Positions 45,198 to 56,904 of a DNA stretch of 64,000 bases are shown here, one piece after another. The position numbers and the translations under genes are program-made. The notes under the pieces were generated by a model. That model did not search any database. It was not told the DNA's origin and was given only the letters and a program-made list of their open reading frames with translations. Source of the DNA: Homalodisca vitripennis (lineage: Eukaryota > Arthropoda > Insecta > Hemiptera > Cicadellidae); assembly GCF_021130785.1 (NCBI RefSeq), contig NC_060215.1:70315501-70379500 (forward strand). Reading direction: 5' to 3'. The first letter of the stretch is position 1. Every line of letters starts with the position of its first letter.

Positions 45198-46286
45198 TTT
45201 CATTTAGAAATTGTAAATGGTTTACACCTGGCGCAGGCGTTTGATATGTTGGTGGTTTTGGGCGAGTGTTATCGAATATTCACTGCTGCAGCGGTATTGC
45301 ACGCTGTACGTTTTCCTGAAAGACATCACTGATCACGAAAGGTATTTCGAAGAACTGATCGTATTCGAGAAACTGGAAGTGTGCATTGTGCTCACAATTG
45401 TAAGAAGATGGTGAGGCCTGTTAGAAGCAAAAAATCTGCCGATGTTTTAGCTGCCGCTCTACGAAACTCACAGGACTCAAGCTGCAGAATAGCGGCTGAC
45501 ACTGGTTTGAGTCGAACGACCGTTTTGAGAATAATTCACGGAAACAAGGTACACCCCAACAAGATATCGTTAAAGAGTTTATGAAGATGACTATCTAAGG
45601 CGTATCAACTTGTGTTTTGTATGGGCCCAAGATAGAATGAATAAAAAACCCTGACTTCTTTAATAATGTCCTCAGGTGTGATGAAACAACATTTCAAAGT
45701 AACGGCGAGGTGACTCGGCATAACATGCGTTATTGATACTTTGAGAATCCACATTGGTCGCGTGCAGTAGACAATCAAAGTTACTGAGCGCTGAACACGT
45801 GGTGTAGCATAATTGGAAAACTAATAATTGGCCCTCACTTCTTTAAAAGAAATTTAAATGAAGACGTGTACAACTATTTCCTTAACATTGTCTTACCTAA
45901 CCTACTGATGGGTCTTCCGAATAAAGTTAGACAAGGAACGTTGCTGCTGTAAGATGGCGCTCCTCTACATTATCCTATTGCATTTCGTAATACACTTAAT
46001 GAACAGTTTTCTGATAAATGGATAGGACACGATGCAACAGTCGGGAGTCGGTTATTCCACCCGTTCTCCCCATCTGACCTGTTTGGACTACTACTTTTGG
46101 GAGAGGTTTAAATCTATGGTTAATGTTTAAAGGCAACCTACTAGAGAGGATATGATAAAATAATAAGAAATGCAATAGCTTCCATTTCTCTAGAAGTAAA
46201 CCGTTCAGTAGACAGTTTTAGTAGGTGGGTGGGTGGAGTTTTGCATTAGCAACAATGGGAAGCAGTTTGACACCTGTAAGGTGTTG
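45198..46286 (+). pseudogene. DUF4817/DDE-type DNA transposase pseudogene
   Basis: This is a decayed copy of a transposase family widespread in insects, with an N-terminal DUF4817 helix-turn-helix and a Tc1/mariner-like DDE core. In order: LAQAFDMLVVLGECYRIFTA and AVRFPERHH (DUF4817), DVLAAALRNSQDSS and TGLSRTTVLRIIHGNKVHPN (second HTH), RCDETTFQSNGEV (first catalytic Asp), and YFENPHWSRAVDNQ. These are followed by IIGPHFFKRNLNEDVYNYFL, DGAPLHYPIAFRNTLNEQFS (second Asp), LDYYFWERFKSMV (third), PTREDM, and the C-terminal LEVNRSVDSFSRWV ending near 46286. At least four stops or frameshifts break it (for example near 45325, 45583, 45950 and 46085). Terminal inverted repeats were not identified. 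Confidence 0.8.
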
Positions 46287-47214
46287 GCGGGCTTTATGAA
46301 GGACTTTTCTAAGTATTAGTAGTGTTCTACTGTCCTATTACAATTTATTGCATGAAGAAATGCTTTAAATAATTTAAATTGTTATTTTTGCCTACAGAAA
46401 TACGCCTACGAAACCGCTTGAGATAAAGCTAATATTTTAATACAGAGTTTTTTCACTACCTTTAATTTGGTGTAATGGAAACCATGCGGTTGTGTTTTAT
46501 ATTTTTTAGTCATAAACATTTTTAAATTTTCAAAATATAATAATTTTTTAATTTCAAAAGTTTTCGGGAAGTGAACTATCTTAGTTTTTAAATGATATGT
46601 GTCAATAGACCTTTAAAATGAGTACAACAAGCCCTACCTGTACATTTAAAAATTTCCTAAAAACAACCACCCACCCACTTACAGATGTTCAAAATAGTTT
46701 AATAGTTTTTGTTGCAAAAAATAGGAGGTTTTAGTTGAAACGGAGTTTTTACCTTCGCTTTTTATATCGCTAAAATCAGTCGGTAAGGTGGTCTGGTTTC
46801 CTCTTTATGTATAATAATAATTTGGGTAATTGATATAAATATTTAAATCTTACATAAATTGGAAAAACAAATTTAAAATGGTTGGCAAGACGAGAAAAAT
46901 TTATCTAACGATTTATTACGTTTTTGATAACGAAAGGTGAGATCTGAGGTACAGGTATATTAGACGACGGGCCTCAATCCTAGGAATCATTAAAGACTGG
47001 ATTTAGCTGGTACAATGGTTGCGATCAGGAGAGTCGAGTTGCTGATCGACCGTATGGCACTTGAAATTTACGTGACCCTTCACATCATGCCTACGATAAG
47101 GGAACCGATAACGCTAATAGCTAACTAAATGTTTGTTAATTGAACGTTGACTGGGTGCCATTAAACTGGAACTGAACTTGAAAGTTAAACTGCCGTGAAG
47201 AAACCTTATAACCC
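46287..47214. other. AT-rich DNA, no gene seen
   Basis: Nothing recognisable. The 3' part of the transposon may extend here. Confidence 0.4.
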
Positions 47215-47275
47215 ATATCGAGTCATATGAGGAGTCCTAAACGTATGTTAGAACGGTTAGAGCTGTAACAAAGAA
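47215..47275 (+). repeat. Dispersed repeat family 3, copy 1
   Basis: A block with GAGTCCTAAACGTATGTTAG and AACGGTTAGAGCT matches, in the opposite orientation, 60972-61020. No coding content; class unknown. Confidence 0.5.
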
Positions 47276-49089
47276 ATAAAATGCAACCCTATAAGTTACA
47301 TGAGGTAATCTAAAATAATTTCATCCAATTTAAGAAAAAAGGGGCCAAAAATGGTGATGCCGAGTTCGAATCTCAATTTTCAAGTGTAAACCTCACATGG
47401 CACATTGTTTTAAAGGTCTATTAGATAGAAAAAAATATAGCGAAGATGATTTTTCATCAATTTTACAATTTGAAAATGTTGAGCCAAAAGCGTAGAGAAA
47501 TTGGGGTTTTACATAGAACCCTCTATTTTCTACAAATCTTAAAATAAAACAGTGAAATCAGCTGTGTGTCAGTATGTGAGCTTAGGTGAAATTTAAAGAA
47601 ACATTTTGGTGCAATTTTTCCAATAAACATTTACCTACTTGGCGGACGAAAACATAAAAAGTTTCAGGATTCACAAAAATCTCCTATTTCTATGATATTA
47701 TGTTACAATTAAAATATTAAACCTTAGAAATAGTATTATTTTACGGATATTTAACTCTTTTTCAATATATTTAAACTTTAGCCTTTTGGGAAGTTTCGTT
47801 AAACATACTCATATGCTATGTACTTTTTAAAGAATTCATTGCAAATTAACTGTTTTTCATATTTTATACTTTATTTGTACTGTAAAAACATAAACATAGG
47901 AGCTATTTTTTAAACTCTAAAACTTTTCGTGTTTTGGTAAACCATTTATAAATAATGACATATTGATTTGAAAATTTCCACAACAAATAGTTAATTTATA
48001 AAGCTCTTAAGCCTAGACAGTTGTGCATTTTCAACCTAAAGAGGATGTAATATAAGTGAAAAAGAAAAAAAAACCTGTTCATGATTATATTTAAGCCTAG
48101 TATAATGCAGGATATGATAAATTACATTGTCAAAGAGTACAATAAGTTAAAAGTTGCTGTAAGCAAGCCAAATATAGAAGCAGACAGCTGCAGTTCTATT
48201 TATATCTTTGTAGCTGAATGCACCATAAACGTTTAACGATCCAGAGATTCGGTCGGAAGGTATTTTATTGTGTCCGTTTAAACAGTTGATAACAACCACA
48301 AATATGGGCCGTTAGAGTAATTGAAGAAGACTACGAAGTGAGCAAGCAATGTAGGGCTTTACTATTCAGTATCAGTTGTCCAGTAATAGCATAGCTTTGG
48401 CGTTGTCCAAACCTTGGCTGTTATTTGATCATGTATTTGCTTCCTCATTCCAGATAATTTCATTGCTTTCGGACACGCCAAGAAATACGAGATCATATGT
48501 ATCATTAGTTGTGCAATCGTTTTATTTCTTTACTTTCAACGGAATAGCCAATTTACAATAATTACAAAATAAGATTTTTATCAAGCAACAAGTTAACCAA
48601 GTATCAAAACTCACCTAATAATAAATAAATAAATAACATATAAAAAATCACAACAGATGCTAAAAATAAGTTAAACAATATAACTAAAAGCTATATAAAC
48701 TGGAGTATAAATCAATGTAGAGACGAAAAGCATTAGACATTCATAATATAGTAACTAAAATTCTTAAAAATAAATAGATAAACATCACAACAATATTATA
48801 AACAAAACAATATAAACAATAAAAACTAATAAAAAATCTGGAGATAACATAAATAACTGACCATACTGGATACATGACAGTGTTAACTAACTCATCAACA
48901 TCTTGACAGCATTAATAATATGCTATGTACATATGTACATAACAAATACTATGTATGGTGGCAGTCTACATGCCAAGAACCTCCTAAAACATATGTCGAG
49001 GAGTTAAATAAGTGTATGGTGTCTGTAATTGGTTACCACACCGCTGGGTTCACAACATCGTGCTGTTGGCCATATAATATGTCGAGACA
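47276..49089. other. AT-rich DNA, no gene seen
   Basis: Nothing recognisable. The reading at 48376-48561 has no motif. Confidence 0.45.
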
Positions 49090-50350
49090 GTTAACGTGAA
49101 GAAAAGGGCCCTATAACGGGTGCCACTAGGGATTCCAATGTTGACTATAGTTCAAGGAGAGCGGGACAGCCCCTTCCTGCATTCAGAAGACGGAACAAAA
49201 ACATGCCGTCGAGAAATAAACCACCTGAGCTCCAGAATGTGCAGGTTCAGCATCTCCGCCACCACATCAGTTGGGACTTAAAAATATTTATAATCAAGAC
49301 GCAACCCCACCAGACCGAGGAAACGTGTCTAGACTTTGTCGAGATCCTTACGAAAATAGTTGATGGGGTGATCACACATGTGAGGCCGAAAAAATGTACA
49401 GAAACGACTCCCCAGTGTGTAAAGGTCGTCGAAGGGCTTGGACAGCCAACATATGAGACCCAGGCTGCGAGATGTCTTGTTACATGCTTAGCGAACTTGC
49501 GAATCCCAGGAGAGTGAAGAGTCGAAGATAACTCCTACAACTCAGACCATCTGGAAAGGGACGCGTTGTCTACGGAGTAGTTATAAATCAGAGGAAACGT
49601 ATGTATGCTAAAGGTGACGTTTATCAACCTTACACTTATAAACAATCAGCTCCATAGTGTTACAGGAACACCACCTTACTACCATCTGGAGGTCCTAGTT
49701 GAGTCGCAACTCATCCTGTACAGACAGGACCTTGAAGCTTCAAAACCATTTGCAAAAGAAGGTGGCAGTAATGAAAACCATTTAGGATGTCATTAACGGA
49801 GATATTGAATAATGCAGGGTCAAGATGGCAGCCGTGGGGAACGAACACCCGATGTTCCATTAAATTCTCTTGACAAAGTTGAACCGTATCTGACTCTCAG
49901 AATTCTTCCCTTAATACGAGTGGAGAGTCATCGCAAAAAATGGCCACAGAACCCTGGACGTGGGAGATCCTGTCAAAGGCCTTGATAAAATCGAGTGAGA
50001 TAAGAGTCCAACTGAGCTCGTTCCGAGAAAGCGTGAAAATATAATTTTGGAAAAGAGTGAGATTGGTTGCAGCTGCCTACTAGACATAACGCCATGTTGG
50101 CTCTCAGATATTATCTGATGGCATTTAAATTAAAACTTACTTAACACAAGCTTTTCAAACACCTTGGCCAGCACAGAAAAGATAGTTATAGGCTTATAGT
50201 TGGTCACAAGGTTGATCGGACCCTTTTTTATGTGCAAGGGCAATGTAGCCAATCTTTAGTATGTCCGGAAAAACACCAGCTGTGAAGGACTGATTAGATA
50301 AGGTGGGAATATTGTGGGTGCAAGCATGTCCACACAATATTTTATTACTA
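49090..50350 (-). pseudogene. Jockey-like LINE reverse-transcriptase remnant
   Basis: On the minus strand, from 50230: NLVTNYKPITIFSVLAKVFE (standard NYRPIS start of the RT), ISESQHGVMSSR near 50110, and a TLISLDFIKAF-like block near 49990. Further on comes LDSSLSWDSQVR near 49500, and then GIPSGTRYR near 49130, from the C-terminal domain. Motif order and spacing fit one RT of about 1.2 kb with many indels and no long open frame. Open plus-strand readings here (49203-49517, 49605-49796) are antisense shadows. Confidence 0.65.
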
Positions 50351-50599
50351 TGGGTGATTTGTTACAAATTATAAAATATATATTTTCTTTCAAGATATCC
50401 GATCTGCAATTTCCCCTTAAAGTGTCTGGCACAAAGTTTTTGTCCCTAGATGCAGGAGTCTATTAATTGTCTTTTCCAAATGTTACTTTTCTTTAGTTAA
50501 TTCTAATACCCTCGACCCCTATCCCGAAACCAAAAGTGTTTTCTAAAATATACTTTTTAATATAATAAATTTAGGTTGCTGTCCATTTTGTCAATTCCT

Positions 50600-51680
50600 A
50601 AATACCCGCTCAGTTACTGACAAAATATGTATAAATTCATTGCCGAATATCATTGCTTTTGTGCTTGTATCACTGTTGAGATGGAGTTATGTACAGAACG
50701 GTTCCTTTCATTTGGAAAACTGTGGCCAGTGCTCATGCCAATTCTAAAGAAGGCCCAAAAATCTTTCTAATCTTACACATATTTCTGTAATAGCCGTTCT
50801 GTGAACAATATTTGAAAACGTAATATGCAGTTTTCTTTATAAGAGATTTTATCAGGTTATTGGAATACCAAAATTCTCTTTACATCTGTATGGCCTCATG
50901 ACAGGTCGTTCGGCTAGTAAACTTGTCCTTTCTTCAGTGACGTGTTCTGCGGTCGAGATAATGGTTAGGTTGATAATGTTCTGTTGTTAGTTCAGGTTGT
51001 GTTTATTCCTATTATATCTTCTTCACTGAATCAGATTATCGTATGAATCACTTTTCGTACTTTATGAAAGAACTTTTAGAGTGCGATTTGATGAGGTGTA
51101 TGCTGAGAGGTTCTTTAAAAATTCAACTCAAGGTTCCACTTAGGCCCAATATTTTTTCTTTTATGCATTAATGACAACATATAGCGTGAACTGTTACGTT
51201 GTCATCTTTATAAGGACATTTCTGTAGATTCTGACAAACTATTAAGTTATGAAATCAACCACTGATTGTGTTGTACGGTGGAGTGTACAAAACCTGAAAC
51301 TGAGTAAAACAGTAATATTTTACTTTCGTCGTAAAACCATTTATTTTTTACTATGTAGAGGTAGTAACTTTGACCACACGTAAGCAGGATTGTTTTGAAC
51401 AGCTAAGGAGGAACTTAAATCTTGCAGTGTGGATCACCCGAGTGTTTGAAAAACAGTTTCTTACTTTATAAATAAGTGCCATTGGTCCGCAACCATTTTG
51501 AGTATGCATTTGTTGTCTGAAAAGCTAGAAGTTGCACAAATATAAAAATCGAGACTGTGCAAAGGAAATTCCTTCGTCTACATTAGATTCCTGAGCTGGT
51601 TGAATTTTGTATGTGCAAGAAACTTCACTTCTTGCACCTTTAGGTCGTCGTGATATAATAAACTTATTGTATTTTATAAT
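50600..51680 (+). pseudogene. LINE reverse-transcriptase remnant, opposite orientation
   Basis: Plus-strand order: LYGLMTGRSASKLVLSSV near 50900 (QxGFxxGRS block), STQGST followed by QYFFFYALMT near 51130-51170 (PQGSxLGPxLF block), VVRWSVQNLKLSKTVIFYF near 51270-51330, RSHFEYAFVV near 51490, and ETVQRKFLRL near 51560. It is heavily decayed with frequent frameshifts. It lies head-to-head with the remnant at 49.1-50.35 kb. Confidence 0.6.
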
Positions 51681-51689
51681 TTTTTATGA

Positions 51690-52560
51690 TAGATGACAAA
51701 TTCCAGGGTATACATTTTATATGGTAGATCTCTAAATTACTTCCTACTTTGTAGTGTGTGATCCGATAGTTAGATATAATGGCGTTAAACACTTCTGATC
51801 GATACCATCAGTCTTTCTAGTGGCTCCACCTGTTGCTCTGAGACCATTTTCTGGCTCGTGGTCTATTTCGTCTGCCTTGAAACCAACACATTACCGCAAT
51901 TAGAGGAATATCATTTCTAAGAGTGCACTATCCTAATGCCGTCTCATTCTCTACGTCCACCCTCACATTGGCCCTCTCCTTCTTCCTCTCTTGCGGCGGA
52001 ATTTTACTCCCTCATCTTGTTCTCTTCCTTCTCTCCGCTTCGGATTCCGATTCTTCCATGATATCCATAGAAGCATATAAGATTTTCCCTTGAACGCTAG
52101 GTTCAATTAATCTGCATTCTTTCCTTACCTGCTTCTCCCACAGCTGCTTTCCCAGTAGTTACGTTGTCCCAAATTACTCCTTAAATAACAATCAACTAAG
52201 AAATTAGAAACTAATACGAGTACACACATTGTTTGCCTACCAATCAGAGTCACTCATTTAGTTAATCCCCACTCTGGATCACCAATAACAGAATCATATA
52301 AATGACAAACAATATGGACAACAAACAAAGCTTTTTCTTTCGGTGATGAACATTTATTAATGCTTTATTGTTTGTAAGGTGTGCTCTCAGCCTGTTTCAG
52401 GAACATGGGAATATTCAAATTAAATAATAATATAAATTTTTCGGACATTAAAGCTTTGGAAATGTTTGTTAGTGTTCTGAGTAAAGGGTCAAACATACGG
52501 TGTGATTGAGCGGGAGGGGGTGTGTGACTGACAGGATCAATTGACCCTGTAGCTGTAAAT
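51690..52560. other. No gene seen; pyrimidine-rich tract
   Basis: Between 51830 and 52150 one strand is rich in C and T (many TCTTCCTCTC-like runs), but I read no domain. A 20-bp imperfect palindrome ACAGGATCAATTGACCCTGT is at 52531-52550, just before the candidate promoter. Confidence 0.4.
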
Positions 52561-52599
52561 CGCAAGGCAGGGGCAACGCTTTAACTGTTATCTGTAATC

Positions 52600-52735
52600 A
52601 TACGGCGGCGGCGGCGGCGCACGAGGCGGTGGTGGTCAGGTTTCATGCCGGGTATCGCTGCGGCGGATGTGAGGGTAGCGTGTGCCCTGGAGGTCATCTA
52701 TATAAAGCGAGCCGTGCCATTGGAAGGAAAAGTAT
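52600..52735 (+). promoter_or_regulatory. Candidate TATA-box promoter
   Basis: A GC-rich tract with (CGG)n at about 52602-52620 leads to TATATAAA at 52699-52706, a good TATA box. A start site would be expected near 52728-52735. The composition differs sharply from the AT-rich surroundings. It lies 6.4 kb before the esterase ATG on the same strand, with a donor shortly after. That suggests, without proof, that it drives that gene. Confidence 0.4.
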
Positions 52736-52897
52736 TAAAATTATAATGTTCCAAAGTGTCGTGCCTAAAGGCCACACACCGCACACGTTATTGTCGTTTT
52801 GTGTCGTGCACGGTTGACGTTGTGGAGAACATTTTAGCTGCGAAATTTTCTTGGAACCACTGTACTGTGGTTAAAAAGATAAGGATTTTTATGGACA
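52730..52897 (+). other. Candidate non-coding first exon (possibly of the esterase gene)
   Basis: From the expected start site to ATGGACA|GTAAGT (donor 52898-52903) there is a leader-like stretch of about 170 bases with stops in all frames. If it splices to the acceptor at 59081-59083, the leader would join the esterase exon across a 6.2-kb intron. That intron would contain a LINE remnant and a microsatellite. This is inference from TATA, donor and acceptor only. Confidence 0.35.
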
Positions 52898-52903
52898 GTA
52901 AGT

Positions 52904-54824
52904 TGCCATCGTTGGGAGCTATAACGTATTGAGATATGTAATCAAGGTTTTCTTTCAGGAGAAGACTTCGTGTTCAGACAAAACACACACAATACAACAA
53001 TTTCTCATACAGTGTACTGATATTATAAAGAGCAAAGACCTCGGTATGATTGTAGTTGAGATTTTTATTGTTTTAATTTTTCATTTGTCTTAAAGATTTT
53101 TGTTCTCCATACGGCTAATTTGCAACAGAGTTTGTATTAATCGGCGTGTTATCGTATTTTGTATTTTGTAAAGACAGAGACGTTCTCGCTTACCAATTGA
53201 ACCATAAACAATTAATAATAAATTAATAGTAAATGGGAAGATGATTTTATAATATTTCCCTAATGAGAGGAGGGTTTTTATTTAAAGTAAAAATTCACAT
53301 ACATATTGTATGACATTACTTGTCATATCATATATTAAAATATCGATACAAACTTATAATACGTATTTAAAGAAGTCATTTTTCCATGTTTGATGTCAAC
53401 TGTATTTTTTTATACAAATTTACCAATCCAACTGTATATATTTTATACTACTACACTATTTTATTTAAGAAAACTACGTAAAGTATTCATGTAGTCTTAA
53501 CAATGTGCGATTTTCGCTAACCACCTCGAAAACTTGTAACTTCGAAAATATACATGCAAAGTTGGAACTAAGTAGATATTCACAAGTTAACCAGCGAAAT
53601 CCGGTGTAATTTAGTAGCTTTCTAATGCTTCACCACACAACTCTATATAGAACACAGTTGCCTAATTTTTCTTCACTCTCATTTAGAAAAGGTTACTTTT
53701 GCTCTAAAACCAGTGGAAAACGAGCTTAAACATCAAATTTGCTTCACAATGTGGTCGAGATATTCTAACGCAAACATAGATCTCAGGTTCGAAGTATATA
53801 TTTGAAATATAAATATTTAATATATAAATATAAACTTAATGTAGACGAGTCTCAGTTCTCACCGAGGGGGCCTTCAGCAGCAGCTCGGACCCGATGGGAA
53901 GCCGAACCACAAACCAATCGTTGTCCGTTTTCATAGCTAAGTTACAGGGATCAGCAACGCGTCTTTGAAGCAAAGAACAAAAATCAGGCCTGACCATCAG
54001 AGAGGACTACTAACCATCGCATTAAAGCGTTCAAGCGCCTGCAAATGCGGTAACCTGGACTCTGCATGGCAGGACCTGAGTTACTGGGGTTGCTGGGGAA
54101 GGATCGCAACGGCGCACGGCGCGGCGCTGCTATTCAACTGTCCGAAATTGCTGAGTTTATTTCTCATTCACGAACTGGCAGGGTTGAATTTATTATTTTT
54201 TTTAAAGTTTGTTTTTATTTATTCCTACAATTTATATTTTGTTCACAAAGTAAATTCTGATTTTGTTTTAAAAATTCCTCAAGAACGAATGAGCTTTCTT
54301 GATGTATTTATTATTATAGAAATAGGGAAGAGTTATTTAATTTATATAAATTATAATTGTGTATATGTATACGAGTATATATATTATGTGTGACTCTGTG
54401 CTGTTTATGTATAGCTTATTGTCGTATTTTAGATACACTTTTACTGAAAACCCCTTAGACGTAGTGTAGCAGTGTGTCCTGTAAGGTGATTGTTTTACTG
54501 ATATAAAGTTTAATTTTAATTTTAATGTGCGAAAAATGGTAAATAAAAAAAATTTTTTACTGCTAACACAACTTCGATATCATGTTAAAATTCTGTATTT
54601 AAATAATACACTTTGTTATTGGGGGTTTAAAATTCATGAAAATATTTGATTTAACTTGTTCATAGTAATTTTGTCTCAGATTATTGTTTGTTAATGTAAT
54701 ATATAATACAATTTTAAATTATATGCAAATTATTATTTATAAATGTATTATTTGTTAAGAGTAGAGGCAGGAATTGTTGCATAGGTTACAGACATTTCGT
54801 TTATTAGGCACATTTGGCTTGTAT

Positions 54825-54828
<4 letters not shown>
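52904..54828. other. AT-rich DNA with one GC-richer patch, no supported gene
   Basis: The patch at about 53850-54180 has an open plus-strand frame (53965-54393) with KHG-poor, cysteine-rich N-terminal residues, but no recognised domain and no clear splice sites. The rest is AT-rich. If the esterase model is right, this is intron 1. Confidence 0.35.
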
Positions 54829-54899
<71 letters not shown>

Positions 54900-54940
54900 G
54901 TTGTGTTGTGTTATGTTGTGTTGTGTTGTGTTGTGTCAGG
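54829..54940. repeat. (GT)n microsatellite with (GTGTT)n end
   Basis: About 35 GT units from 54829 to 54898 are followed by six or so GTGTT pentamers (one with A) to about 54935. The pentamers look like a derivative of the dinucleotide run. Confidence 0.95.
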
Positions 54941-54969
54941 TTCGGTGCCCTAGGGTCCACTGTGATTAA

Positions 54970-56900
54970 GTGATAACGATAGTATCACATGCTGATAACT
55001 TCGAGCCTACTCGAGCCTGGCTCGTCCTCCTCCCTTTAGACACTGCCCAGTTACTTGTCGATGAGTTCTTCCCTTATGAAAAACACCTTAAGAATTCCCA
55101 CATTAATGCACAACCACACCGAAGCCGCATTAATGACTACAGATCTATTTTCCGGCTTAAAACTTTTTGTGTAATTCCAGTGTCAGAAACCAGGTTAAAG
55201 CCGAGTATTTCTTGCGGTGAGGTAGATATTGCAAATTATTCATTGTTTAGATATGTCAGACTGAACAAAGAGGAGGAGGCGTTGCTGTATATGTAAAAAA
55301 CACCTGGAATCTAAATTTTTCATGCTTTTCCCTAGGAGTATTCGCGAGAGAGCGGCGCCCTCCTTCTAGGACTTTGCTATCGGCCTCCTAAGATTAGGCG
55401 CCTGACACATTTTGAACATGTTTGTGTCCTTATTACGGGTGATATGAATACGGATTTACTAATGTAACACCACAATCACGACTACAACCAGCTGAATACG
55501 ATATTTGACAATTTTGCAACATGACTATACTGCCACTGAAGGCGATTCATAACACTGCTGGCTCTCACATTCTAATAACCCTTGATTATTATAAGTGACT
55601 TAAAAAGTCCATATGTGGCAAGCTATTAGCATACCTGTTAGCAACCCGCTAATTTAAAACACAAGTTAATATACTGTGTGTTATCCTATAAATCTATTTT
55701 AGTGAACGAAAAATTGTTATTATATAGAAATTTTAAACTAATGGGTGAGGCTCCTTTTTAGCGGACGTGCTCCAAACACCATGGGATTTAATTGCAAATA
55801 TTGATGATTGACAAACTAAACGCTTCAATATTAAAATTTTATAATAAGCATGCTCCAATGGTAAAAATCGTGTAAATAAAAGACGTCCAGTAACTAAGAC
55901 TGTCATGGGTCAAAATTGTCATCTTCGAAACAAAGTAAAAAGACGTTTGCGACACTCTAGTTTTAGATATGTAAATAGATTATTAGCCGACAGGAATGCA
56001 TCGTCTAGCAGTCTTTGGCGTATGTAGAGAAGATAGCAGCCTTCTTCATATGAATAGAGATTCGATTGGATGAACCGAATGATTACTTCCTCTCATTTTC
56101 CGATCAAAACTTTGGCACATGATCGTCAATATGAGTACCGTATGATGATGTATTTACCCATTTCAGAATGTCACAACCTAAGACAGAAGGACATCCTTCC
56201 CGGATATGTACTCAACCGAGCTCTGATCGCATCCCCTTCTCTTCCTCAAGATTACAGACCTATCATTGTACTATGGAAAAAAATCATGTACTGTAACTTA
56301 ACTCTAAGAGTACCAAAATGACGAAAGGATAGTGGTTAATAAAACTGTAATACGTTACTGTGGCAGAGTAATTGCTTTAGGATTAACTATAAACTTAACT
56401 TTAGACTGGACGGACTATGTGTTGGCACTTTCATTCTTATAAAGCATTTCAACGATTTTTACCTTTTCATTAATCACCTTAACTTCTACTTGTGTTTCCT
56501 TACTTCAATTACTGTAGCTCTGTGACTAATGACTGTTGTTCTGAGTAACAAGCTTCAAAGGTATGAAAATTACTGTATTAATTTGATTTTTACATGACTT
56601 AAAAGGACAGGATCATAATACCCCATATTTTAATTGCAACTCAATTTCAAAATCTGATTATCTGATTTTTAACTATCCTATTTTCTATTCTTAAAATTAT
56701 ACAAATTAGATAAATTTTCAACTATTCAAAATATTTCATAAAAGATTTCTATTCATAAGGAACGCGGAGAGCTCAAGAAACACTCACATGGGTTCATCCA
56801 TGTTGCGTATTCCTCACTACAGTACACCAGATCATTCGTAGTATCATCTTGCCGTCCTTGGAATTACCTACCAAAGATAACAACAGAGGAAAGTGGAGTA
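54970..56900 (+). pseudogene. Degenerate jockey-like LINE (EN and RT pieces)
   Basis: Plus-strand EN pieces: FCVIPVSETRLKPSISCGEV and ANYSLFRYVRLN (55170-55265), then a GGGVAVYVKNTWNLNFSCF block at 55270-55330 in another frame, then LITGDMNTDLL near 55430-55465. RT-side pieces: SSSLWRM near 56010, PQDYRPIIVL near 56250-56275, and MLRIPHYSTPDHS near 56800-56840, which is typical of the RT C-terminal end. The core RT motifs are missing, so the element has internal deletions as well as frameshifts. Old and inactive. Short open readings inside it are fragments. Confidence 0.6.
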
Positions 56901-56904
56901 GAGT

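Noticed and set aside
45217..45414. 65-codon ORF starting at 45217 as a gene
   Set aside because: It is the wrong frame of the transposase pseudogene; the neighbouring frame matches DUF4817.
53850..54200. GC-richer patch as a coding exon
   Set aside because: No domain or convincing splice sites; stops occur in the other frames. Left as unassigned.
54748..54960. His/Thr-repeat minus-strand ORF
   Set aside because: It is a translation of the GT/GTGTT microsatellite.
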